From: Lentzea sp. NBRC 102530 | GTDB lineage: Bacteria; Actinomycetota; Actinomycetes; Mycobacteriales; Pseudonocardiaceae | Length of the DNA stretch: 64,000 nt | Direction: 5' to 3' | NCBI RefSeq assembly: GCF_030269365.1 | Contig: NZ_BSTF01000010.1 | Location: 304,144-368,143 of the forward strand | In this document: one piece after another, positions 1-10,224 of the stretch | Layout: each line of letters begins with the position of its first letter | Numbering within the stretch: position 1 is the stretch's first letter | Notes under the pieces: model-generated | What the model was told of the DNA's origin: nothing | Database searches by the model: none | What the model saw: only the letters and a program-made list of their open reading frames with translations | Made by a program: the position numbers and the translations under genes

Positions 1-2456
<2,456 letters not shown>

Positions 2457-2457
<1 letters not shown>

Positions 2458-3569
2458 CAGCGGGCCTCATTCATCATGGTCACGAAGTCGTCGAACAGGG
2501 GCGCGGCGTCGTGCGGACCGGCCGCGGCCTCGGGGTGGTACTGCACGGAGAACGCCGGCGCGTCGAGCAGCCGGACGCCCTCGACGGTGCCGTCGTTGGG
2601 GCAGTAGTGCGACAGCACGGCGCGGCCGAACTCCGAGGAGAACTCCTCCCCCGGCGTCCCTTCCAGCGCGAACCCGTGGTTCTGCGAGGTGATGGCGACC
2701 TTGCCGGTGGTCACGTCGATGACCGGGATGTTGATGCCGCGGTGGCCGTAGCGCATCTTGTACGTCCCGCGGCCGACCGCGCGGCCCAGGATCTGGTTGC
2801 CGAAGCAGATGCCGAACAGCGGCAGCTTGCGGCCGAGGGCCTCGCGGGTCAGCTCGATGGCGTGGTCCTGCGTGGCCGGGTCACCAGGGCCGTTCGACAG
2901 GAACAGACCGTCGGGGCTGACCTTCAGGATGTCCTCGAAGGTGCTGGTCAGCGGCAGGACGTGCACCTCGATGCCGCGCGCCGCCATCATCCGCGGGGTG
3001 TTGGACTTGATGCCCAGGTCCAGCGCCGCGACGGTGTACTTCTTCTCGCCGACGGCCTCGACGACGTACGGCTTGGAGGTCGTCACGTCGACCGCGAGGT
3101 TCGCGCCGACCATCTGCGCGGACGCCTTGACCTGCTCGACCATCGACGCGTCGTCGGTCAGGTCGGAGCCGGAGAACACGCCGGCGCGCATCGCGCCCTG
3201 CTCGCGGATGTGGCGGGTCAGCGTGCGGGTGTCGAGGCCCGCGATGCCGACGACGCCCTGGTTCGCGAGCTCCTCGTCGAGGCCCCGCTTGGAGCGCCAG
3301 TTCGACGGCGTGCGCGCGGGGTCGCGGACGACGTAGCCCGCCACCCAGATCTTCGACGACTCGTCGTCCTCGTCGTTCCAGCCGGTGTTGCCGATCTGCG
3401 GCGCGGTCTGCACCACGATCTGGCGGTGGTAGGAGGGGTCGGTCAGGGTTTCCTGGTACCCGGTCATGGCCGTGGAGAACACGACCTCGCCGAGCGAGAC
3501 GCCGGTCGCTCCGTACGCCTCACCGCGGAAGACACGTCCGTCTTCCAGCACCAATGCCGCGTTCGTCAC
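2457..3569 (-). CDS. carA: Carbamoyl-phosphate synthase small subunit (glutaminase)
   Basis: This is the glutamine amidotransferase subunit, which hydrolyses glutamine and passes ammonia to CarB. It has 370 residues. The C-terminal half is a class I amidotransferase with the nucleophile elbow GICFGNQ (Cys) and the His/Glu pair in VQYHPEA. The N-terminal half carries the CarA-specific fold (TGYQETLTDPSY). I chose GTG at 3569 because GGGAGG lies eight bases upstream and the protein then begins MTNAALVLEDGRVFRG as in homologues; an upstream ATG at 3599 would add ten unrelated residues. The GTG overlaps the stop of the preceding gene (GTGA), which implies translational coupling. Confidence 0.97.
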
Positions 3570-4054
3570 GCCTTGCCTCCCACTAGAGCAGCTACCCATT
3601 CGTCGTAAACGTCTTTGTCGTCACCGCGAAAGCCAGTGTCGAACAGGTGGCCATCGTTTTCCCACTGCACCACCAACAAGCCCTCTTCGCTGAACATGAC
3701 CTTGCCGGCGAGGCCCCGGTCCGTCCGGGCGTCCCGGATGGACTCGGCCGGGATGAACAGCGGCGAGGCGCCGGTCCGTTCGATCGCGATGCCCTCCGGC
3801 ACCAGGCTGAGCGTCGCCTCGGCGCGGTGGCCGATGTCGCCGACCTGGATGCGGTCCTGCCAGTTGCCCGCGTTCGTCGTTCCGATGTAGACGCCGGTGG
3901 TCTCGAGGCGCGCGGCACCGAGCTGCTGCGGCGTCGAGGGGAACGCCGGCAGGTCGGCCTGCTTGCGCTGACGCCGCTTCCAGCCGTGCCACATGCCGTA
4001 GACGCACAGCGCGAAGAAGACGAAGACCGCCAGGGACAGGAGGATCCGGGTCAT
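3566..4054 (-). CDS. Membrane-anchored bacterial PH-domain-like protein of the pyr operon
   Basis: This 162-residue protein has one N-terminal membrane helix (about residues 3-22, ILLSLAVFVFFALCVYGMW), a basic stretch (KRRQRK), then a soluble beta-rich domain resembling bacterial PH-type domains. It occupies the position of the membrane protein between pyrC and carA in mycobacterial pyr operons (Rv1382-like). Its start overlaps the pyrC stop (ATGA) and its stop overlaps the carA start (GTGA), so it is locked into the operon. No catalytic motif is visible and its role is unknown; a link to membrane association of pyrimidine enzymes is only inference. Confidence 0.85.
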   Translation of the reverse strand: MTRILLSLAVFVFFALCVYGMWHGWKRRQRKQADLPAFPSTPQQLGAARLETTGVYIGTTNAGNWQDRIQVGDIGHRAEATLSLVPEGIAIERTGASPLFIPAESIRDARTDRGLAGKVMFSEEGLLVVQWENDGHLFDTGFRGDDKDVYDEWVAALVGGKA

Positions 4055-5331
4055 TCCGCAATCCTTCCCGCCAGGGCGGTCACCCGGCCACGCAAGATGG
4101 TGGCCGTCACCGCGGCAGGCAGCTCCATGCCCTCGAACGGGGTGTTGCCCGCGATGCTCGCGAGCTCGGCGCCGGTCACGGTCCAGGAGGCGTCCGGGTC
4201 GACCAGCACGAGGTTCGCGGGCTCGCCGACCGCGATCGGACGGCCCTGGTCGGTCAGCCCGGCGATCTCGGCGGGCTTCTCGCTCATGACCCGCGCGACG
4301 CCGCGCCAGTCCAGCAGCCCCGTCCTGACCATGGTCTCGACGACGATGCCCAGCGCGGTCTGCAGGCCGAGCATGCCCGGACGGGCCGCCGACCACTCGC
4401 AGTCCTTGTCCTGCACGGCGTGCGGGGCGTGGTCGGTCGCGACGCAGTCGATCGTGCCGTCGGCCAGGGCCTGGCGCAGCGCGTCCACGTCGGTCTGCGT
4501 GCGCAGCGGCGGGTTGACCTTGTTGACCGGGTCGTAGGTCTCGAGCCGGTCGTCGGTCAGGATCAGGTGGTGCGGGGTGACCTCGGCGCTCACCTTGGTG
4601 CCGCGGGCCTTGGCCCACTTCAGGACGTCCGCCGTGCCGGTGGTGCTGACGTGGCAGACGTGCAGCTTCGCGTCGACCTGCTGCGCGAGGATGCAGTCGC
4701 GGGCGACGATCGACTCCTCGGCGGCGGCGGGCCAGCCCTGCAGGCCGAGACGCGAGGCGTTCTCGCCCTCGTGCGCCTGAGCACCGACCGTGAGCCTCGG
4801 CTCCTCGGCGTGCTGGGCGATGACGGCACCGAGCGCCTTCGAGTACTCCAGGGCGCGGCGCATGATCAACGGGTCGTGCACGCAGTGGCCGTCGTCGGAG
4901 AAGACGCGGACGTTCGCCTTGGACTTGGCCATCGTGCCGAGCTCGGCGAGCTTCTCGCCCTTCAGGCCGACCGTGACGGCGCCGACCGGGTGGACGTCGA
5001 CCAGGCCGACCTCCTGGCCGCGGCGGGCCACGTGCTCGACGATGACGGCGTTGTCGGCGACCGGGTCGGTGTTGGCCATCGCGAACACGGCCGTGTACCC
5101 GCCGAGAGCGGCCGCGCGCGACCCCGTCTCGATGGTCTCGGTGTCCTCGCGGCCCGGTTCACGCAGGTGGGTGTGCAGGTCGACGAAGCCCGGCAGCAGC
5201 ACCGCGCCGTTGCCTTCGACCACTTCGGCGTTGTCGTCCGTACCTTCTGCGATCACGCCGTCGCGGATCAGCAGATCGATCGGTTCGCCCTCGCCATAGG
5301 GACGTACGCCCTTGAGCAGCAAGGGTTTCAC
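4051..5331 (-). CDS. pyrC: Dihydroorotase
   Basis: This enzyme cyclises carbamoyl-aspartate to dihydroorotate, the third pyrimidine step. It has 426 residues, the size of class I dihydroorotases. Zinc-ligand motifs of the amidohydrolase fold are present: DLHTHLREPG near residue 50 and ATDHAPH near residue 300. Further metal-site histidines lie in VIAQHAEEP and LHVCHVST. The start is a GTG whose last bases form the pyrB stop (GTGA). It is followed with a 4-nt overlap by the PH-like gene. Identity is very secure. Confidence 0.96.
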   Translation of the reverse strand: MKPLLLKGVRPYGEGEPIDLLIRDGVIAEGTDDNAEVVEGNGAVLLPGFVDLHTHLREPGREDTETIETGSRAAALGGYTAVFAMANTDPVADNAVIVEHVARRGQEVGLVDVHPVGAVTVGLKGEKLAELGTMAKSKANVRVFSDDGHCVHDPLIMRRALEYSKALGAVIAQHAEEPRLTVGAQAHEGENASRLGLQGWPAAAEESIVARDCILAQQVDAKLHVCHVSTTGTADVLKWAKARGTKVSAEVTPHHLILTDDRLETYDPVNKVNPPLRTQTDVDALRQALADGTIDCVATDHAPHAVQDKDCEWSAARPGMLGLQTALGIVVETMVRTGLLDWRGVARVMSEKPAEIAGLTDQGRPIAVGEPANLVLVDPDASWTVTGAELASIAGNTPFEGMELPAAVTATILRGRVTALAGRIAE

Positions 5332-6260
5332 GCGGTTTCCTCCTCGTGGGCAAGCAGGTGGTACAGCACGGCCATGCGCACGTGGACACCGTTGCGGACC
5401 TGCCCGGTGATGGCGGCCTGCGGGCTGTCGGCGACGACGGAGGCGATCTCCATGCCGCGCAGCATCGGGCCGGGGTGCAGCACGACGGCGTGCTCGGGCA
5501 GCAGCTTCAGGCGGCGCTCGTTGAGGCCGTACGCGATCGAGTACTCGCGCGAGCTCGGGAAGAACCCGCCGGTCATCCGCTCGGCCTGCACGCGCAGCAG
5601 CATCACCGCGTCCTGCGAGGCGAGTTCGGAGTCGATCTCGTGCGAGACCGTGACCGGCCAGTTCTCCACGCCCGTGGGCAGCAGCGTGGGCGGGGCGACG
5701 AGCGTGACCTCGGCACCGAGCGTGGTCAGCAGGTGCACGTTCGACCGGGCGACCCGGCTGTGCAGGACGTCACCGACGATCGCGACGCGGCGGCCGTCGA
5801 GGCTGCCGAGGCGGTCGCGCAGCGTGGCGGCGTCGAGCAACGCCTGGGTGGGGTGCTCGTGCATGCCGTCGCCCGCGTTCACCACGGACGTGCTGGTGTG
5901 CTTGAGCCAGCCCGCGAGCCGGTGGGCGGCACCGGACGCCGGGTGCCGCACGATGACGCAGTCGGCGCCCGCGGCCTGCAACGTCAGGGCGGTGTCGCGC
6001 AACGACTCGCCCTTGCTGACGCTGGAACCGGAGCTGCTGACGTTGATCACGTCGGCGGACATCCACTTGCCGGCGATCTCGAAGCTCACGCGGGTGCGGG
6101 TGCTGTTCTCGTAGAACATCGTGATCACGGTGCGGCCGCGCAACGTCGGCAGCTTGCGGACCTCGCGGCCGAGCAGCGCCTGCTTCAGCCGGTCCGCCGT
6201 GTCGAGGATCGCGACCGCCTGGTCGCGGCCGAGGCCGTCGGTGGAGAGCAGGTGCTTCAC
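5328..6260 (-). CDS. pyrB: Aspartate carbamoyltransferase catalytic subunit
   Basis: It transfers the carbamoyl group from carbamoyl phosphate to aspartate, the committed pyrimidine step. The 310 residues carry the carbamoyl-phosphate loop STRTRVSFE near residue 54, the HPTQALLD segment near residue 137 and the aspartate-binding region LHPGPMLRGMEI near residue 262. No pyrI regulatory subunit gene is present, as expected for actinobacteria. The start GTG overlaps the pyrR stop (GTGA). Control is probably through PyrR acting on the operon leader. Confidence 0.97.
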   Translation of the reverse strand: MKHLLSTDGLGRDQAVAILDTADRLKQALLGREVRKLPTLRGRTVITMFYENSTRTRVSFEIAGKWMSADVINVSSSGSSVSKGESLRDTALTLQAAGADCVIVRHPASGAAHRLAGWLKHTSTSVVNAGDGMHEHPTQALLDAATLRDRLGSLDGRRVAIVGDVLHSRVARSNVHLLTTLGAEVTLVAPPTLLPTGVENWPVTVSHEIDSELASQDAVMLLRVQAERMTGGFFPSSREYSIAYGLNERRLKLLPEHAVVLHPGPMLRGMEIASVVADSPQAAITGQVRNGVHVRMAVLYHLLAHEEETA

Positions 6261-6829
6261 TTCAGCACCACTCCGTCGCGGCCGTCGAACTCCTCGAGGT
6301 TCACGACGACGTCCTCGTTCTTCGACGTCGGCAGGTTCTTGCCCACGTAGTCCGCGCGGATCGGCAGCTCGCGGTGACCGCGGTCGACGAGCACGGCGAG
6401 CTGGACGGCTCGGGGCCGGCCGTGGTCGCGCAGGGCGTCGAGGGCGGCGCGGATCGTGCGACCGGAGAACAGCACGTCGTCCACGAGCACGACCAGCTTG
6501 TCGTCGATGCCGCCCTCGGGCAGCTTCGTCGCCTCCAACGGCCTGGTGGGGCCTCGGCGGAGGTCGTCGCGGTAGAGGGTGATGTCGAGCGTGCCCTCGT
6601 GCACCGTCCGGCCGGAAAATTCGGCGATCTTAGCGGCAAGGCGCCGTGCGAGGGGGGCTCCCCGGCTGGGAATACCCATCAAGACGACGTCGGGTGCGCT
6701 GGGTGCATCGAGAGCGGTCTTCTCGATGATCTGATGGGCCATTCGGGCGACAGTGCGCGCGACGTCACCGGCCGAGAGAATCTCGCGATCCCCGGCCGGA
6801 TCCGTCGCGCCACGTTGACGTGACGCCAC
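6257..6829 (-). CDS. pyrR: Bifunctional PyrR: pyr mRNA-binding regulator / uracil phosphoribosyltransferase
   Basis: This 190-residue PRTase-fold protein has the PRPP-binding loop VVLVDDVLFSGRT near residue 115 and the PyrR-type segment VVLMGIPSRGAPLARRL. In the family, UMP-bound PyrR binds pyr leader RNA, and in mycobacteria this blocks translation of the operon. The GTG start at 6829 has an AGGAGG seven bases upstream, and the leader just before it contains the RNA motif PyrR recognises (separate entry). It is the first gene of pyrR-pyrB-pyrC-PH-carA-carB, so autorepression would shut down the whole translationally coupled chain. Confidence 0.96.
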   Translation of the reverse strand: MASRQRGATDPAGDREILSAGDVARTVARMAHQIIEKTALDAPSAPDVVLMGIPSRGAPLARRLAAKIAEFSGRTVHEGTLDITLYRDDLRRGPTRPLEATKLPEGGIDDKLVVLVDDVLFSGRTIRAALDALRDHGRPRAVQLAVLVDRGHRELPIRADYVGKNLPTSKNEDVVVNLEEFDGRDGVVLK

Positions 6830-6844
6830 GGCTGGACCTCCTTC

Positions 6845-6862
6845 CCCGCCTCACTGGACGGG
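6845..6862 (-). promoter_or_regulatory. PyrR-binding RNA hairpin in the pyrR leader
   Basis: On the minus strand the leader reads CCCG-TCCAGTGAGG-CGGG, a 4-bp stem closing a loop that fits the PyrR-binding consensus UCCNGNGAGGY known from Bacillus attenuators. It lies three bases upstream of the AGGAGG ribosome-binding site (6837-6842) of pyrR, and there is no terminator stem nearby. This fits translational repression by PyrR as described for mycobacteria rather than attenuation. The motif match is seen directly; the mechanism is inference from the family. Confidence 0.8.
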
Positions 6863-6882
6863 TCCTTAAAGGACGTCGGACA

Positions 6883-6898
6883 CCTAGTAATAGCTAGG
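6883..6898. promoter_or_regulatory. Inverted repeat in the pyrR/bldD intergenic region
   Basis: CCTAG-TAATAG-CTAGG is an AT-rich inverted repeat about 55 bases upstream of the pyrR start, in an otherwise GC-rich region. It may contain a -10-type element for pyrR on the minus strand (TATTACT) or bind a regulator. It shares the core AGTAAT with the longer palindrome near bldD at 7001-7015. No factor is known to bind here. Confidence 0.4.
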
Positions 6899-6981
6899 CT
6901 GACCTGCACCGTATCACCTACGGACGGTCAACCATCCGAGTGGTAGGCCAGGCGTGGCGCGCGTCTCTCCTTGAGATCAGC

Positions 6982-7015
6982 TTGACCTGCCGACCACGGC
7001 GAGTAATCATTACTC
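6982..7015 (+). promoter_or_regulatory. Probable bldD promoter with overlapping 15-bp palindrome
   Basis: TTGACC (6982-6987) is a good -35 element. It is followed after 16-17 bases by an AT-rich hexamer that lies inside the perfect palindrome GAGTAAT-C-ATTACTC (7001-7015). The palindrome therefore covers the likely -10 region, the layout of an autoregulatory operator, and BldD is known to repress its own gene in Streptomyces. The sequence does not fit the published Streptomyces BldD consensus well, so another regulator is possible. The transcription start would be about 65 bases before the ATG. Confidence 0.55.
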
Positions 7016-7086
7016 TGCGTATCGATCTAAGCCTCCCCGCAGCCAGCGTGTACTGCTGACGGGGCGAATGAACGGAGAACCGCCAC

Positions 7087-7575
7087 ATGGGCGACTACGC
7101 CAAGGCGCTGGGGGCCAAGCTCCGCGCTATCCGCCAGCAGCAGGGTCTGTCCCTGCACGGCGTCGAGCAGAAGTCCGGCGGTCGCTGGAAGGCCGTGGTC
7201 GTCGGCTCCTACGAGCGCGGTGACCGCGCGGTGACCGTGCAGAAGCTGGCCGAGCTGGCCGACTTCTACGGGGTTCCCGTCGCCGAGCTCCTGCCGGAGG
7301 GCCGCGTGCCGTCCGGTGCCGAGCCGGCCACCAAGATCGTGATCAACCTCGAACGGCTCCAGCAGCTGCCGGTCGAGAAGGTCGGCCCGCTGGCCCGCTA
7401 CGCAGCGACCATCCAGTCGCAGCGCGGTGACTACAACGGCAAGGTCCTCTCCATCCGCACCGAGGACCTGCGTTCGCTCGCGATCATCTACGACATGACG
7501 CCGGGCGAGCTCACCGAGCAGCTCATCGACTGGGGTGTGCTTCCTCCCGAGGCGCGTCCCGCGAAGGAAGACTGA
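7087..7575 (+). CDS. bldD: BldD, c-di-GMP-responsive master regulator of development
   Basis: This 162-residue DNA-binding protein has an XRE-type helix-turn-helix (about residues 5-70, KALGAKLRAIRQQQGLSL) and a C-terminal domain with the c-di-GMP signature RGD-x8-RxxD. Here the signature is R113-G114-D115 followed by R124-T125-E126-D127. In Streptomyces a c-di-GMP tetramer glues two C-terminal domains together and lets BldD repress sporulation genes during vegetative growth. All signature residues are kept, so signalling should be conserved. The ATG has GGAGA upstream. It is divergent from pyrR and is followed by a long hairpin terminator. Confidence 0.97.
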   Translation: MGDYAKALGAKLRAIRQQQGLSLHGVEQKSGGRWKAVVVGSYERGDRAVTVQKLAELADFYGVPVAELLPEGRVPSGAEPATKIVINLERLQQLPVEKVGPLARYAATIQSQRGDYNGKVLSIRTEDLRSLAIIYDMTPGELTEQLIDWGVLPPEARPAKED

Positions 7576-7590
7576 GCTTCCTCGAACCGC

Positions 7591-7650
7591 CACGCGAGGC
7601 TCCCCCGACGTCCTGCCAGTCGCCCTGAGGACGTTCGTGGGAGCCTCGTG
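7591..7650. terminator. Bidirectional hairpin terminator between bldD and the sigma gene
   Basis: The arms CACGCGAGGCTCCC (7591-7604) and GGGAGCCTCGTG (7639-7650) pair almost perfectly. An inner pair GACGTCCT / AGGACGT extends the stem. It lies between the ends of two convergent genes and so probably stops both transcripts. Confidence 0.75.
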
Positions 7651-7661
7651 CGTTCACCGGG

Positions 7662-8387
7662 TCATTCGGGCGAGAACAGTCGGCGGACGTGCTCCCGGTC
7701 CGTGATCGCGTGGATCGCCGCGATCTTCCGCTCGCGCACGGTGAACGCCACGAGCGCGACCGGCTGGCCCTCCACGGTGGACACGAGACCCGCCTCGCCG
7801 CCGACCACCGCGCGTTCCACGCACGGCGCCGTCTGCAGCACCGCCGCCTTCGGCCCGACCATGCCCGCACCGCGCAGCCAGATCTCCTCCGAGCGCAGCG
7901 TGACGTCCGGGTCCAGCACGTCCTTGCCGGCCAGGAACGCGTCGACGACCTCGCGTTGCTCCGCCAGGCCCACGTCGGACACGGGCCGGTTCTCGACTCT
8001 CTTGCGCGCCCGCGCCTCGACCTGCAACGCACCGAGCGGCGTGCGGCCGATCAGCGGCGCCACCTGCTCGAACGGTTCCTCGAACATGTCGTGCAGCACG
8101 TACGCGACGCGTTCATCGGGGGTCAGCGCGTCGAGCGCGGTCAGCACGCCGAGGCCGGGTTCGTGGTTCGGTCCCGTGCTCACCACCGGATCCGGCATCT
8201 CGAAGCCGTTCTTCGCCCGCGCCCGCAGCATCGTGAGACTCACCCGCGCGACGACGGTGTGCAGCCAGCTCGGCTCTCCGGTCTTCTCGATCTTGCGCCG
8301 TGCTTGCCGCACCGCGTCCGCCGCCTCGGCGAACCGGCCCAGCATGCGGTACGCGAGCCTGTTCTCCTGGTCCCACTCCCCGATCAC
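7662..8387 (-). CDS. ECF41-like sigma-70 family factor with SnoaL-like C-terminal domain
   Basis: It has sigma region 2 (around ENRLAYRMLGRFAEAADAV), region 4 (LTPDERVAYVLHDMF onward) and a C-terminal NTF2/SnoaL-like domain, the layout of ECF41/SigJ factors. In that family the fused domain replaces an anti-sigma factor. The linker motif DGGGK of typical ECF41 proteins is degenerate here (LRGAGMVGPKAAVL), and region 2 is weakly conserved, so activity is uncertain. I prefer GTG at 8387 with AAGGGGA upstream; GTG at 8474 would overlap the stop of the adjacent pseudogene (GTGA) but has no ribosome-binding site. Confidence 0.75.
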   Translation of the reverse strand: MIGEWDQENRLAYRMLGRFAEAADAVRQARRKIEKTGEPSWLHTVVARVSLTMLRARAKNGFEMPDPVVSTGPNHEPGLGVLTALDALTPDERVAYVLHDMFEEPFEQVAPLIGRTPLGALQVEARARKRVENRPVSDVGLAEQREVVDAFLAGKDVLDPDVTLRSEEIWLRGAGMVGPKAAVLQTAPCVERAVVGGEAGLVSTVEGQPVALVAFTVRERKIAAIHAITDREHVRRLFSPE

Positions 8388-8470
8388 GTCGGTCCCCTTC
8401 ACCGTCGAGCGCCCATCTGACCAGACACCTCGCGGGCGGTCGATGTGACCAGCGACGGCAGTGGTATTGC

Positions 8471-9095
8471 TCACGGAACAACCGACGCCAGCTGCTGCCG
8501 GTCCTGGATCACGTGGATCGCGGCGATCAGCCCGTCGCGCACCGTGAACGCCATGATCGAGAACGGCTCTCCCCCGATCCGGGTGACGAAGCCGATCTCG
8601 CCGCCCACGAGGACGAACTCGATCTCCGCCCTGGCCGCGTACCCGCGGAACAGGCTGGCACGACCGGCGACGTTCCGCCCGCCGATGACCTCGAGGGCGC
8701 CCGCGCGCAGCAGCACGTCCGGGTGCAGCACGGCGACCAGCCCCCTCCAGGTCACCTTCGCGGGAAGCCTTGAGGAACGCGCCGACGACCTCGCGTTGCG
8801 TGGCCGGATCGGCATCGGGCCGAGGGCGTTCCTGGACACGTTTTCTCGCCCTGCTCGCCGGCTGCCGGGTGGTGGCCGGGGTCTTGTCACATCGCGAGCC
8901 CGACCTGGTCGCTCGTGACGGCCCGCTGCTCGGGTTCCTCGCTCTTCTCGATCACCGGGTCGGGCATGTTGCAGGCGTGCTCGCGGCGGTCGCGGAGCAT
9001 GTTCAGGCAGACGCGAACGAGCTGAGCACGCGGTGGGCGATCGACCGCGGGCGCGGCCGTTCCTGCTCGAACTGTTCGGTGAACACCTTTGGCAT
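8471..9095 (-). pseudogene. Decayed ECF41-type sigma factor gene
   Basis: Pieces of a second ECF41 factor are spread over different frames. The start MPKVFTEQFEQERPRPRS from ATG 9095 reads into a stop at 9003. A shifted frame then gives RVCLNMLRDRREHACNMPDP and PEQRAV, a region 4 remnant interrupted by TGA, then RARKRVQERPR and TQREVVGAFLKASREGDLEG. A run of five G near 8742 puts the SnoaL domain (LVAVLHPDVLLRAGALEVIGG to the stop at 8471) in yet another frame. At least two shifts and an internal deletion rule out a normal product. It lies directly upstream of the better preserved paralogue. Confidence 0.75.
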
Positions 9096-9104
9096 CCTGT
9101 CAGG

Positions 9105-9746
9105 GTGACCACTGCCGACGCAGGACTTCTCAGTGACCAGAACCCGTTGCCGTCCGTTGTGGACTCCCGGCTGCGCGAGCACCTCACGTTCCTGATCGAG
9201 GTGGACCGCCTCAAGACCGTGTTGCGCGCCTCCCCCCTCGCGGCCGCCGACCGGCGCGAGAACGACGCCGAGCACTCGTGGCACCTCGCGCTGATGGTCA
9301 TGACGCTCGCCGAGTACGCCGACGAACCGATCGACGTCGGGCACACGATCAAGCTCGTCGTGGTGCACGACCTGATCGAGATCTACGCCGGGGACACGCC
9401 CATCTACGACACGGCACTGGCCGAGAGCCAGCAGGAACGCGAGGAGGCCGCGGCGGACCGGCTGTTCGGGATCCTGCCGGACGACGCGGGTGCGGCGCTG
9501 CGGGCGTTGTGGGACGAGTTCGAGGCGCGGAAGACGCCCGAGGCGCGGTTCGCGAAGGCCGTGGACCGGCTGCAACCGTTGCTGCTCAACTGGATGGCGC
9601 GCGGGGGGACGTGGCGGACGCCCGGCGTGACGGCGGCCGACGTGCGGGCGCGCAAGGCCGTGATCGGGGACGGCTCGGCGCGGCTGTGGGAGGCGGCGCT
9701 GCAGCTCATCGACGAGGGGGAACGGCGCGGCTGGGCGCGGAGCTGA
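9105..9746 (+). CDS. HD-domain hydrolase (YfbR/HDDC2-like, probable 5'-deoxynucleotidase)
   Basis: This 213-residue protein has the HD metal-site pattern: ENDAEHSWHLAL (first His), VVVHDLIEIYAGD (His-Asp), and a distal Asp in FAKAVDRLQPLL. The family removes phosphate from (deoxy)nucleoside monophosphates, but the substrate cannot be read from sequence. I chose GTG at 9105 because the protein then starts MTTADAGLLSDQN and leads into the conserved LTFLIEVDRLK; the upstream reading frame overlaps the sigma pseudogene. A strong terminator follows. Confidence 0.85.
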   Translation: MTTADAGLLSDQNPLPSVVDSRLREHLTFLIEVDRLKTVLRASPLAAADRRENDAEHSWHLALMVMTLAEYADEPIDVGHTIKLVVVHDLIEIYAGDTPIYDTALAESQQEREEAAADRLFGILPDDAGAALRALWDEFEARKTPEARFAKAVDRLQPLLLNWMARGGTWRTPGVTAADVRARKAVIGDGSARLWEAALQLIDEGERRGWARS

Positions 9747-9751
9747 ACGCG

Positions 9752-9790
9752 CGACGGCCGCCCGCCCCGGGAAGGGGCAGGCGGCCGTCG
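9752..9790. terminator. Strong hairpin between the HD hydrolase gene and nusB
   Basis: The arms CGACGGCCGCCCGCCCC (9752-9768) and GGGGCAGGCGGCCGTCG (9774-9790) pair along 17 positions with one mismatch and a 5-base loop. It sits between the ends of two convergent genes and probably serves both strands. Confidence 0.85.
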
Positions 9791-9804
9791 GGCGGATCGG
9801 AGAA

Positions 9805-10224
9805 CTACAGGACGGCGCGCAGCTGGTCCGCGATGACCGCGATCCGGCCGAGCACGCCGTTGACGAACCGCGGCGAGTCGTCCGTGGACAGGCCCTTCGC
9901 GAGTTCCACGGCCTCGTCGATCGCCACGGCGTCCGGCACGTCGGCCGCCCAAAGCAGCTCGTACAGGCCGATGCGCAGGACCGCGCGGTCGACCGCCGGC
10001 ATGCGCTGCAGCGTCCAGCCCTCGGCGTGTTCCGAGATCAGGTCGTCGATCCGCGCGCGGTGCGCGGTGACGCCCTCGACCAGGGAGACGGTGTAGTCGT
10101 TCACCGGCGGCACGTCCGGGGACCCGACTCGTTCGGCCAGCAGCGTCACCGGGTCGGTGCCCAGCAGGTCGGCTTCGTAGAGGAAGTCGACCGCGCGCTT
10201 GCGGGCCTTGCTCCGAGCACCCAT
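9805..10224 (-). CDS. nusB: Transcription antitermination factor NusB
   Basis: This 139-residue all-helical RNA-binding protein acts with NusE (S10) at boxA in rRNA transcription. Typical segments are ARKRAVDFLYEADLLG at the N-terminus, DRAVLRIGLYELL in the middle and FVNGVLGRIA at the C-terminus. The efp stop and the nusB ATG share one base (TGATG), so they are cotranslated. The order pepQ-efp-nusB is the same as in mycobacteria. Confidence 0.96.
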   Translation of the reverse strand: MGARSKARKRAVDFLYEADLLGTDPVTLLAERVGSPDVPPVNDYTVSLVEGVTAHRARIDDLISEHAEGWTLQRMPAVDRAVLRIGLYELLWAADVPDAVAIDEAVELAKGLSTDDSPRFVNGVLGRIAVIADQLRAVL

